This document shows, in pieces, positions 17,853-25,792 of a stretch of 40,468 nt of DNA; position 1 is the stretch's first letter, and every line of letters begins with the position of its first letter. The position numbers and the translations under genes were made by a program. The stretch comes from Chlorobiota bacterium (GTDB lineage Bacteria; Bacteroidota; Bacteroidia; Bacteroidales; B39-G9), in contig JAADFW010000280.1 of assembly GCA_013152655.1 (NCBI GenBank), positions 4,397-44,864 on the forward strand, written 5' to 3'. The notes below the pieces were generated by a model. It searched no databases, was not told where the DNA came from, and was given only the letters and a program-made list of their open reading frames with translations.

Positions 17853-19367
17853 TTACTTTGTTAAAACTACTTTATTAGTTGATGAAAAATCTCCGGCTAC
17901 TACTTTAATATAATATATACCTGCAGGAACCATTGCTCCGGAATTATTTGTTACATTCCAATTAAAATATTGATTACCTGCTGTTTTATAAACATCTGAT
18001 AACGAATATACCAACTGTCCAACATTGTTATAAATTTCTAATGAAGTATTAGCTGATTTAGTAAGATTAAATTTAATAGTAGCATTATCAATTATAGGAT
18101 TAGGATAGATTCCTACCTGTAATTTATTTAATTCATAAACTGAATTAGGTTCATGCATACCTTCAGCAGCCACAACTGCTTCAGCTAAAGTCATTTCAGG
18201 AATATCATCAGTTGCATCATTATTATGACAACCGAGACATACAAAATGTAAGCTTAAAGAAGCTGATCTTGTATCATCATCTCTAACTGCTGTACTATCG
18301 TCAGTAAACATTGTATTAGCATCAACTGTAATAGCAAAAACATGAGATCTTATGTCACCAACAAAACCGCTCTCGCCTCTTGTAGTACCAGATTTAGCAG
18401 CATAAGGCATGTGACAGTCAACACAACCAACTTCTGTTGAAGGATGATGTCTTAAAGAAGCTTCGGTAGCATGACAAGATTCACAAGTTTTTGTAATTCC
18501 ATCGCCATCCCATATAACTCTTTTATGTGGGTCATGACAAGTAGTACAAGTAAGATTGCTCATAGGAGAAGCAGTTAATTCATCCCATTGTTCATGATGT
18601 TTAATAAATCCGCCACTTGCATTAATAGGGCTTGTATAACTTCTATTATGACAAGTTCCACACATAAAATTAATATCATCGCTATTTGCATCAGGAGTTT
18701 GAACAGTTCCGTTAACATCAAGTCCACCAATTGAATTATCTAAATGTACTTGTTCGTAAACACGGTCAATTTTTGTTACATCACCACCTGAAGAAACATG
18801 GTCGCTACCCGGGCCATGACAAGCTTCACAACCAACTCCACCTTCAGTAAATGTACCAAGTCCATCAACTCCGGTTAGCCATGTTCCGGTTGTATCGCCA
18901 CCTGTAGTATGACATTTAAAACAACTATAGTTGTAAATTTTGTTTTCATGTGTTACGTCATAATCAACCCAACCATGATCTTCGCCACCATAAAAATTAA
19001 ATTGGTTATGGCCTCCGGTATAATAAGCACTACTTGCAGTTCCTACTATAACACCATCATTTCCAACAAAACGTGCTTTCCATCCAAAGCCACCAATTAC
19101 GCCTGCAATATCAGACCATGCAACACTACCATCGGCAAGATTACTAATCCATGAGCTTTCAAAATTATTCACAAAACTTGGATAAGTAGGTGCTTCATTA
19201 TTTTCAATTACAGAAAATTTGTACGGGTGACCCGAATTAACCCATTCATTATAGTTTTCTGAATGACATGTGGAACATGCTTCAGAACCTACATAAGTTT
19301 GCGCTTGCATATAGGTATAACCACCCATTAGAAGCATCATAAAAATAAAAAGTATTTGTTTCTTCAT
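17853..19367 (-). CDS. eight-heme cytochrome c with T9SS C-terminal sorting domain
   Basis: A 504-residue exported protein. It has a signal peptide (4-22), then eight CxxCH heme sites starting at C31, C149, C180, C236, C274, C295, C315 and C377. VGSEACSTCHSENYNEW and GCVDCHMPYAAKSG resemble the cytochrome c554/NrfA/hydroxylamine oxidoreductase superfamily of multiheme proteins. The last 90 residues (LQVGIYPNPIIDNATIKFNL to PAGIYYIKVVAGDFSSTNKVVLTK) form a type A T9SS sorting domain, so the protein should cross the outer membrane and be released or anchored on the surface. No other redox partner is encoded beside it. Function could be extracellular electron transfer or nitrogen/sulfur compound reduction. 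Confidence 0.9.
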   Translation of the reverse strand: MKKQILFIFMMLLMGGYTYMQAQTYVGSEACSTCHSENYNEWVNSGHPYKFSVIENNEAPTYPSFVNNFESSWISNLADGSVAWSDIAGVIGGFGWKARFVGNDGVIVGTASSAYYTGGHNQFNFYGGEDHGWVDYDVTHENKIYNYSCFKCHTTGGDTTGTWLTGVDGLGTFTEGGVGCEACHGPGSDHVSSGGDVTKIDRVYEQVHLDNSIGGLDVNGTVQTPDANSDDINFMCGTCHNRSYTSPINASGGFIKHHEQWDELTASPMSNLTCTTCHDPHKRVIWDGDGITKTCESCHATEASLRHHPSTEVGCVDCHMPYAAKSGTTRGESGFVGDIRSHVFAITVDANTMFTDDSTAVRDDDTRSASLSLHFVCLGCHNNDATDDIPEMTLAEAVVAAEGMHEPNSVYELNKLQVGIYPNPIIDNATIKFNLTKSANTSLEIYNNVGQLVYSLSDVYKTAGNQYFNWNVTNNSGAMVPAGIYYIKVVAGDFSSTNKVVLTK

Positions 19368-19676
19368 AATAAAAAAATTTAAAATTAAGTTAGTAAAATT
19401 GAATGTTCAATATTAATTATTTTATTCTTTTTATTCTTTTTATTCATGGTAGTTATTAGTCATTCATATTAATTTTTTTACTCAATATATTGCTGTCATT
19501 TATCGTGCCTTAATACGAGATATATCGATGTTCATATTATTGTTATTTTATTAAAAACGTATCTAATTATAACTTTTAAACTTTAAAAAAAATGTAGTGT
19601 TAATCATTAGTTAATATTATTTAAGTATTTGCTTAAATAATAAAATGATTATATAATTGCATTAAAATTAATAATT
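19368..19676. other. divergent intergenic region with a short tandem repeat
   Basis: This 309-base space separates the divergent cytochrome and mercury-operon genes. It holds a 9-base tandem repeat TTTTTATTC of nearly three units (about 19421-19445) on the cytochrome's upstream side, and the mer promoter and operator at 19615-19659. No ORF or structured RNA is evident in the rest. Confidence 0.6.
19615..19659 (+). promoter_or_regulatory. mer operon promoter with overlapping operator palindrome
   Basis: TATTATTTAAG (19615-19625) and CTTAAATAATA (19632-19642) are an exact 11-bp inverted repeat with a 6-base spacer. The spacer's TTG (19629-19631) is a suitable -33 element for TATAATTG (19652-19659), a one-mismatch -7 element, 20 bases downstream. 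A repressor bound here would cover the -33 box. The start codon follows at 19677, so the leader is very short. Confidence 0.65.
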
Positions 19677-20060
19677 ATGGAAAAAAACAACCCGATATCA
19701 TGCCAACGGTTAATGGCCGATGAAGTACAGATACATTCTTGCCGTGAAACTTTGAAAATTACAAAAGACGACTTGAGTAATTTGTCAAAAATATTAAACC
19801 TGGCCGGAAATGAAGTTCGTTTAAAAATTATTTATTTGATTAAAATAGAAGGTGAACTTTGCCCTTGCGACTTAAGTGATATTTTAGATATGACAGTTCC
19901 GGCAATTTCACAGCATTTGAGAAAATTAAAAGATGGAAATGTATTGGGTATAAGAAAAGTAGGGCAAACCATTTTCTATTCTTTAAACAAGGAATATGTG
20001 AAATATATGAATAACATATTTGCTTTTGTGCAAAAAAAAGAAACAAATCCAGTTGAATAA
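19677..20060 (+). CDS. ArsR/SmtB-family metalloregulator of the mercury operon
   Basis: A 127-residue winged-helix repressor. The helix-3 thiol site ELCPCDL provides C62 and C64, with C9 and C22 in the N-terminal arm as further candidates, similar in principle to CadC. The DNA-reading helix is MTVPAISQHLRKLKDGNVLG and the wing KVGQTIFYSL. Classical mer operons use MerR, an activator; here an ArsR-type repressor sits in its place, so induction by Hg(II) would be by derepression. Its gene opens merTP-merA and has a palindrome on its promoter. Metal identity is inferred from neighbours. Confidence 0.87.
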   Translation: MEKNNPISCQRLMADEVQIHSCRETLKITKDDLSNLSKILNLAGNEVRLKIIYLIKIEGELCPCDLSDILDMTVPAISQHLRKLKDGNVLGIRKVGQTIFYSLNKEYVKYMNNIFAFVQKKETNPVE

Positions 20061-20119
20061 GCTAACAGGGTTTTCAAACCTGAAAGAACATTGAAGTTTA
20101 AAATTTTAAATTCATTAAT

Positions 20120-20728
20120 ATGAAAACAAAAACCATAAACAAAAAATTAGCAGGAGCCGGCATTCTTTCAGCAATTGCAGCATCATTATGTTGCATAACT
20201 CCGGTATTAGCCTTAATTGCAGGCAGTAGTGGAATAGCAGCCAGTTTTTCATGGCTCGAACCAGCACGTCCTTATCTTATAGGAATAACCATTGTTGTAT
20301 TGGGCTTTGCCTGGTATCAGAAATTAAAACCACGCAAAGTGAATGAAATAGAATGCGATTGTGAGGAAAATGAAAAAATGCATTTCATGCAAACAAAACT
20401 TTTTCTTGGAATTGTAACTCTGTTTGCAGTAGTAATGTTGGCTTTCCCTTATTATTCAGCAGTTTTTTATCCTGAAACAAAAGTTAACAACGAGGTACTA
20501 AATAAAAGTTTAATTCAGACTGTTGATTTTAAAATAGAAGGAATGACATGTACCAGTTGCGAGGAACATATAAAATATGCCGTATCGCAGGAAGAAGGCT
20601 TTGTTGAAGCCGAAGCTGATTACAAAAATGGTACTGCTAAAGTGACGTTCGACAATTCTAAGACAAATATTGAAAAATTAGCAAAAGCAATTAATGCTAC
20701 AGGTTATAAAGTGATTAGAAAAGAGTGA
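20120..20728 (+). CDS. merT: mercuric transport protein MerT fused to MerP-like domain
   Basis: A 202-residue inner-membrane protein. The first helix carries the vicinal pair C24-C25 in SLCCITPVL, the hallmark of MerT; a cytoplasmic-side pair C79/C81 (ECDCEE) follows the second or third helix, and the C terminus is a heavy-metal-associated domain with GMTCTSC at 141-147, equivalent to MerP. It would bind Hg(II), pass it across the membrane and hand it to MerA. MerT-MerP fusions are known in Bacteroidota and other phyla. It lies 59 bases after the regulator and 86 bases before merA. Confidence 0.9.
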   Translation: MKTKTINKKLAGAGILSAIAASLCCITPVLALIAGSSGIAASFSWLEPARPYLIGITIVVLGFAWYQKLKPRKVNEIECDCEENEKMHFMQTKLFLGIVTLFAVVMLAFPYYSAVFYPETKVNNEVLNKSLIQTVDFKIEGMTCTSCEEHIKYAVSQEEGFVEAEADYKNGTAKVTFDNSKTNIEKLAKAINATGYKVIRKE

Positions 20729-20814
20729 AGAGTGAACGGTGAAGAGTGAAAAAGTCTAATTGGCACAATGGCCATAATATATAAATAAGTCAATAAATCT
20801 AAAATTAGTAAAAA

Positions 20815-22470
20815 ATGAAAATTCAAACTGTAAATTTTAATATAAAAGGAATGACCTGCGGCCATTGTGCACAAACCATTACAAAAAAGTTTGACAATAC
20901 TGAGGGAGTTATCACTAAAGAGGTAAATTACCCAAAAGCAAATGGAGAATTTTCTTTTGATTCTTCAATAATTTCAAAAGATGAAATAAAAGAAATTATT
21001 AATAGTACCGGCCATTATAAAGTAGTTGATGAGATTAAACCGGAAACCGGTGGTTCATCTAATAATTTTGACCTGATAATTATCGGTGGCGGTTCTGCTG
21101 CTTTCTCTGCGGCTATTAAAGCTGAAAGCCTGGGGTTAACTACATTAATGGTAAATGGCGGGCTCGATTTTGGCGGTACTTGTGTAAATGTTGGCTGTGT
21201 TCCTTCTAAAAATCTGATACGAGCTGCAGAAACAGCCTATCATGCTTCTTATTCTAACTTTTCAGGCATCAAGCCAAAAGGTGTGGATATTGATTTCACA
21301 CAAGTTATAAAAGATAAAAAGCAGTTAGTTGCCACCTTGCAACATAAGAAATATATGGATGTGGTTAGCGATTTTGAAAACCTGACCATGAAAAAAGGCT
21401 GGGCTAAATTTGTTGATAAAAAAACCATACTAATTGATGGAAAAGAAAAATACACCGGACTTAAATTTCTTATTGCAACCGGTGCAACAACAAATATCCC
21501 GGAAATTGAAGGCCTTGAAGATGTGGGCTATTTAACCAATGTTTCCTTATTTGATTTAGAAGAAAAACCCGAAAGCATTACTATTATGGGAGCAGGATAT
21601 ATTGGCCTTGAAATGGCAATGGCTTACAACAGGTTGGGCGTAAAAGTTCGTATTATTGAATTTACCGACAGGGTACTTCGTTCTCAAACACCTGATATTA
21701 GTGAAGAATTGGAAAAAAATATGAGAAAAGAAGGCATTGAATTTTTACCAAACTTCAGGGCTGTAAAATTTGAAAAACAAGGAAACGTAACCGTAATACA
21801 CTGCAAGTGTACTGATAGTTCAATAACCGAATTGGCAGAACCCGGCAAGATTGTAGTTGCTACCGGAATAAAAGCAAATACATCAACATTAGGATTGGAA
21901 AACATTGATTTAGAATTAGATAAAAGTGGCCATATTAAAGTTAATGAAAAAATGGAAACCAATTTAAGGAATTTTTATGCTGCCGGCGATGTTGCCAATA
22001 CCCCTTCTTTTGTTTATACGGCTGCTTATGAAGGAAAAATTGCCATTGAAAATGCTTTTTCAGGAACTGAAAACAAAACGGATTATTCTTCTTTGCCCTG
22101 GGTAGTTTTTACCGACCCGCAAGTAGCCGGTGCAGGAATGGATGAAACACAGGCAGAAAAAGAGAACATTCCTTTTGAAGTTTCTAAGTTAGAATTGAAA
22201 GATATTCCGAGAGCCATTGCTGCCAATGACACTCGTGGATTTATAAAATTAATGCGTAATACAGAAACTGACAAACTAATTGGAGCTAGAATAGTGGCAC
22301 CCGAAGGCGGTGAACTTATCCAGCAATTAAGCATGGCAATAAAATATGGTATAACCGTAAGAGAATTGGCTGAGAGTTTATATCCTTATCTGACCTTAGG
22401 AGAAGGTATTAAATTAGCTGCAATTACCTTTGGAAAAGATGTAAGTAAACTAAGTTGTTGTGCAAGTTAG
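20815..22470 (+). CDS. merA: mercury(II) reductase
   Basis: A 551-residue flavoprotein that reduces Hg(II) to volatile Hg(0) with NADPH. An N-terminal metal-binding domain has GMTCGHC (C15, C18); the FAD loop IIGGGSAAFSAA starts near 90; the active redox pair is C123/C128 in GGTCVNVGCVPSK; the NADPH-binding loop is MGAGYIGLEMA; and the tail ends with the vicinal pair C548-C549 (KLSCCAS), which delivers Hg(II) to the active site. All key thiols are present, so the enzyme should be functional. Last gene of the mer operon. Confidence 0.97.
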   Translation: MKIQTVNFNIKGMTCGHCAQTITKKFDNTEGVITKEVNYPKANGEFSFDSSIISKDEIKEIINSTGHYKVVDEIKPETGGSSNNFDLIIIGGGSAAFSAAIKAESLGLTTLMVNGGLDFGGTCVNVGCVPSKNLIRAAETAYHASYSNFSGIKPKGVDIDFTQVIKDKKQLVATLQHKKYMDVVSDFENLTMKKGWAKFVDKKTILIDGKEKYTGLKFLIATGATTNIPEIEGLEDVGYLTNVSLFDLEEKPESITIMGAGYIGLEMAMAYNRLGVKVRIIEFTDRVLRSQTPDISEELEKNMRKEGIEFLPNFRAVKFEKQGNVTVIHCKCTDSSITELAEPGKIVVATGIKANTSTLGLENIDLELDKSGHIKVNEKMETNLRNFYAAGDVANTPSFVYTAAYEGKIAIENAFSGTENKTDYSSLPWVVFTDPQVAGAGMDETQAEKENIPFEVSKLELKDIPRAIAANDTRGFIKLMRNTETDKLIGARIVAPEGGELIQQLSMAIKYGITVRELAESLYPYLTLGEGIKLAAITFGKDVSKLSCCAS

Positions 22471-22560
22471 TTGTTAGTACTCTTGATATTCCTATTGTTA
22501 CACTACTGTTTTTGAAATCCTAATTTGATTACTTTCAGGATATAAATCATTTCTGTGGCT

Positions 22561-22634
22561 GCGCAGGATTTGTAATCCTGAGCTTTTCTCTTTTGCTGTG
22601 CAGTATAAAGTGTTCGGGATTACATATTCTGAAC
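22561..22634. repeat. two tandem REP-like palindromes
   Basis: CAGGATT-TGT-AATCCTG (22564-22580) is a perfect 7-bp hairpin, extendable to 10 bp with one mismatch. Thirty bases on, GTTCGGGAT (22612-22620) and ATTCTGAAC (22626-22634) make a 9-bp stem with two G-U pairs. Both contain a GGATT-type core, as in small palindromic repeats of Bacteroidota mobilised by REP-associated transposases. They fill the space between merA and the DsrE-family gene. No transposase is present. Confidence 0.5.
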
Positions 22635-22756
22635 AACTGAGGCCTTTTATAGAAAATACTAATGAATAAGAGACTGAATTCTTATGTTAATAAGGAACAT
22701 TCTAAATATTATTAGAAATAATTATATTTATCCTTTTAATTCTAATCAAAATTTAA

Positions 22757-23116
22757 ATGCAAAAAATACTAATCATTATTAACGATGCTCCTTACGGCAC
22801 AGAAAAAGCATATAATGCAGTTAGACTGGCAATGAATACCATTAAGTATCAAAAAGAAAAAGTAGAAATAAAAATATTTCTACTTGCCGATGGCGTATTC
22901 TGTGCTTTACCTAATCAAAAAACACCGGAAGGGTTTTACAACATTGAGAGAATGCTAAAATATGTACTTAAAAGAGGTGGAGAAGTAAAAGCATGTGGTA
23001 TTTGTTCAGAAGCAAGGGGAATTGACAAACTGCAATTTCAGGAAGGAATTAAATTAAGCAATATGGAGGAGTTTGTACAATGGACTGTTGAGTGCGATAA
23101 AGTTATCTCTTTCTAA
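22757..23116 (+). CDS. DsrE/YchN-family protein
   Basis: A 119-residue cytoplasmic protein of the DsrE/DsrF-like fold. It has IIINDAPYGTEKAYNAVRLA at the N terminus, FLLADGVFCAL around C49, and KRGGEVKACGICSEARGI with C80 and C83; the latter is the usual sulfur-carrying site of this family. Such proteins carry persulfide sulfur or bind small ligands. It follows merA by 286 bases on the same strand; a role in thiol or sulfur balance during metal stress is conceivable but not shown. Confidence 0.85.
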   Translation: MQKILIIINDAPYGTEKAYNAVRLAMNTIKYQKEKVEIKIFLLADGVFCALPNQKTPEGFYNIERMLKYVLKRGGEVKACGICSEARGIDKLQFQEGIKLSNMEEFVQWTVECDKVISF

Positions 23117-23137
23117 AAAACACATGTACATATACAC

Positions 23138-23180
23138 AAACCGTCAATAACTTTTACCCGGTATAAGTTATTGACGGTTT
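23138..23180. terminator. bidirectional hairpin overlapping the 3' end of a gene
   Basis: AAACCGTCAATAACTT (23138-23153) and AAGTTATTGACGGTTT (23165-23180) form a perfect 16-bp stem with an 11-base loop between convergent genes. The stop codon of the minus-strand gene (23154-23156) is in the loop, and its last codons form one arm of the stem. U-runs are weak, but the position and stem strength favour a terminator. Confidence 0.75.
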
Positions 23181-24749
23181 GGAATGATAATATTCTTTCT
23201 TCCAGAAACGTAATAAAAAATCAATATCTTCCAAATATCTTTTCCCTATTTCATTATTTAAAAAAGGCAATTTATCAGAACAATTGTCAATACAATACAT
23301 TGCCAGTTCAGTCGATAATTCTTCCGACATTAACAAAAATTTAATATCATTTTCACTTTTTTTAACATCGAAAAAAGGATTATTTTTTAACGGAAATGCA
23401 CTATTAATCTCTAAAGCTATTTCCCCACCACTATTCGGATTAAAGAAAAATAAAGCTGTTTTAGAACGCTCTGAAAAGTCAATGTTATCATCTTCATTAT
23501 TAAAGTATCCATTTTTTCTGGCTCTCTTTTCAGCTTCTTGTTTTTGTTTTTTAGTAAGGTTTAAAGTGTTGTTAAAAAAATCAGTATATTTTTTTGTGAA
23601 TTCGTCAATTTTATCAGAACGCATAAATGCAATTGGCGAGCCATTGTTGAACGACAGGAAAGCATCTAACTGCTGTTTCAGCAATTCACTGGTTTTTTCT
23701 TTTTGGTGATCTAAAAAATTAACTTGCATTCTACTTTCAGCAGAGTTTCTTTCATCAAGAATAAGGTCGGCATCAAATTCAGTTATAAAATTAACTCCTG
23801 AAAACCACCATTGGTTTTTCCATTGTACTATTCCAATATATATAATACAGTCAATTTCATTTAACTCTGTATAATAATCATAAGATTTTTTTGTTAATTT
23901 AAAATCTTTTCCTGTGGCAATATGTTCTAAAAATATATCACTCTCATCCTGGCCTTTGTATAAAAAATAACCGCTAATTTTTTGTGACATACTGAGTAAA
24001 TCAATACTAAGCGGATGTTTTAGTCCCAAAATATGTGCCCCCCACTCTTTTGCTTTTAAAGCTAATAGCCTGGTAGCTTTTTTAATTAAAAAATTATCCC
24101 TGCTATCATTCAAATACATCATTACATTCTCATCCTTTTCTTCCAGAATTTCCTTTTCAAGAACTTGCAATTTCACAGCAGTATCAGGATAAAACAAGTA
24201 CGTATTAAAAAAAATTGTATCTAAATAATGACGTGCTACATAATAATCTTTTTCATTATTATCAAGCTGGTAAAATTGTTTTAAGAAATTATTTTCAGGA
24301 GCAAATTCATACTCTTCTTCTAATATCTGCATCACTTCTGAAGCAATAATTTTTATAAAACTATTATATGGACTAATAAATTTTTTTTCCTGAATTGTAT
24401 TTAAAAAATACCAGATTAAAAATGCGATATCCTGCTCGTTAATTTCATCGTCGTAATACTCATTGGTATTATAAAAAGGAAGTTTTTTATTGTACAATTC
24501 AAAATGAATACTTACAAAAGTACGCCAGATGTTAGTTTCAGAAATAACATCTTCAAAATATGAAGCCAAAAAGCATGAGAGCAAATTAATATCATTTTCA
24601 TTAATGTAGCGTTTTAAAACAAAATTTTCACATCCAAAAATTGCATCTCTAATTTCATTTGAAAGAATTAGATAATAACTGTCAGTTGTAGTTTGCTTGT
24701 TATATGGCTTAAGCTCTAACCAATGCTTTAAATAAATTTTTCTTTCCAT
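23154..24749 (-). CDS. DUF3843-like protein of unknown function
   Basis: A 531-residue protein beginning RKIYLKHWLELKPYNKQTTTDSYYLILSNEI, which I recognise as the opening of a Bacteroidota-restricted family (DUF3843-like). It has no signal peptide or clear membrane helix and is rich in acidic and aromatic residues, with a helical N-terminal half (for example ENDINLLSCFLASYFEDVISETNIWRTFV). No catalytic motif is recognisable. It is divergent from the zinc/cadmium-type regulator, with a 106-base space between the two starts. No function can be proposed from sequence. Confidence 0.75.
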   Translation of the reverse strand: MERKIYLKHWLELKPYNKQTTTDSYYLILSNEIRDAIFGCENFVLKRYINENDINLLSCFLASYFEDVISETNIWRTFVSIHFELYNKKLPFYNTNEYYDDEINEQDIAFLIWYFLNTIQEKKFISPYNSFIKIIASEVMQILEEEYEFAPENNFLKQFYQLDNNEKDYYVARHYLDTIFFNTYLFYPDTAVKLQVLEKEILEEKDENVMMYLNDSRDNFLIKKATRLLALKAKEWGAHILGLKHPLSIDLLSMSQKISGYFLYKGQDESDIFLEHIATGKDFKLTKKSYDYYTELNEIDCIIYIGIVQWKNQWWFSGVNFITEFDADLILDERNSAESRMQVNFLDHQKEKTSELLKQQLDAFLSFNNGSPIAFMRSDKIDEFTKKYTDFFNNTLNLTKKQKQEAEKRARKNGYFNNEDDNIDFSERSKTALFFFNPNSGGEIALEINSAFPLKNNPFFDVKKSENDIKFLLMSEELSTELAMYCIDNCSDKLPFLNNEIGKRYLEDIDFLLRFWKKEYYHSKPSITYTG

Positions 24750-24818
24750 ACAATTAGTTTAAAAGTGCAATATGAAAAAAAAATACAAAATAAATATATT
24801 TATTTCAAAACTTTTTAC

Positions 24819-24842
24819 TACATTTGCACAGTTGTTCAAATG
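24819..24842 (+). promoter_or_regulatory. ArsR/SmtB operator over the -7 box of the cation-efflux operon
   Basis: CATTTGCACA (24821-24830) and TGTTCAAATG (24833-24842) form a 10-2-10 inverted repeat with one mismatch, a variant of the classical 12-2-12 SmtB/CadC operator. It overlaps a perfect -7 element TACATTTG (24819-24826). No TTG is visible at the -33 position. The regulator's start codon is 14 bases downstream, so autoregulation is strongly suggested. Confidence 0.78.
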
Positions 24843-24855
24843 ATAATATGTAATT

Positions 24856-25206
24856 ATGACTGAAGATACATGTTCTGTAAATATATTTGATCCTGAAAAG
24901 GTGGAAAAAGTAAAGTCTGTTTTATCTGATGATGAAGATACTTTAAAATTAGCTGTTTTTTTCAAAACAATAAGTGATCAGACAAGGCTTAAAATAATTC
25001 AGTCGTTAATTATTGAAGAATTATGCGTTTGCGATTTAGCCGAAATTACAAATGTATCAATTTCAGCAGTTTCACACCAGTTACGAATTTTGCGTGATAA
25101 AAATATTGTAAAATACAGAAAGCAGGGAAAAATGGCATACTATTCAATTGTAGATGAACATATTGACCAAATCATTAATTTAGTAAAAGAACATATTTCA
25201 GAATAG
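24856..25206 (+). CDS. SmtB/CadC-type zinc/cadmium-responsive repressor
   Basis: A 116-residue winged-helix protein carrying both known sensor sites. The helix-3 site has C57 and C59 (ELCVCDL) with C6 in the N-terminal arm; the helix-5 site has D100, H102, H113 and E116, with exactly the spacing of D104/H106/H117/E120 in SmtB. DNA reading helix: VSISAVSHQLRILRDKNIV. This makes it a likely Zn(II)/Cd(II)/Pb(II)-sensing repressor of the efflux genes that follow. It has a near-perfect operator on its own promoter; the next gene begins 3 bases after its stop. Confidence 0.93.
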   Translation: MTEDTCSVNIFDPEKVEKVKSVLSDDEDTLKLAVFFKTISDQTRLKIIQSLIIEELCVCDLAEITNVSISAVSHQLRILRDKNIVKYRKQGKMAYYSIVDEHIDQIINLVKEHISE

Positions 25207-25209
25207 CAA

Positions 25210-25644
25210 ATGATAAAAAATATAACAGGCATATTATTAGCTTTTTTTATTTTAATACAGGCATTTTTTATACACTCAAACGTATCAAATATTGTTCTTT
25301 GTTTTGGTAATGACGGGCATGTTGCTATTGAAGCAATAGTTCCTGCTAAAACAGCCACAATAAGTCAGACACATAATTGTATTCACCTAATAGAATTTCT
25401 TTCTGAAGAAAACCACAACATAGGCCAACCTTCAGATTGTCAGGACATTCAACTTAAAACACAATTATCTGATATTATTCTGAAGCAAGTTGTTAAACTA
25501 AATACAACTCACATATACAATAATTTTGTTACGATTCATATTACTAAATTATTTCAAACATTCTTTAATGTACTTTTAAATAAAAGTTACATAACAGGCA
25601 TTTCTATTTTAGGCAAAATCAAAACAGTTATACTTCAGCTTTGA
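25210..25644 (+). CDS. small exported Cys/His protein of the cation-efflux operon
   Basis: A 144-residue protein with an N-terminal hydrophobic segment (about 6-22, signal peptide or anchor) followed by a region with candidate metal ligands: C31 and H37 in VLCFGNDGHVAIE, H55, C57 and H59 in THNCIHL, H69 and C77 in the next stretch. It starts 3 bases after the regulator, so the two are co-translated, and precedes the TolC-type gene by 148 bases. Its place and character recall CzcI, the small periplasmic protein of the czc operon, but I see no clear sequence homology. Likely periplasmic; role unproven. Confidence 0.75.
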   Translation: MIKNITGILLAFFILIQAFFIHSNVSNIVLCFGNDGHVAIEAIVPAKTATISQTHNCIHLIEFLSEENHNIGQPSDCQDIQLKTQLSDIILKQVVKLNTTHIYNNFVTIHITKLFQTFFNVLLNKSYITGISILGKIKTVILQL

Positions 25645-25792
25645 TTATTGTTTACCCTTCTTAATTTTCCGGTTATAGCTTCTTAATTGTACGTTAAATC
25701 ATACTCAGAGCTTAACCCGTAAACTAATATATACCACATAATACTGTAATTTAAAATATTAAAAATTCAGTTTCAAATAAAATAAAAAACAA

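Noticed and set aside
20724..20755. Direct repeat GAAGAGTGAA twice between merTP and merA
   Set aside because: Short purine-rich repeat of a type common between Bacteroidota genes; no further structure.
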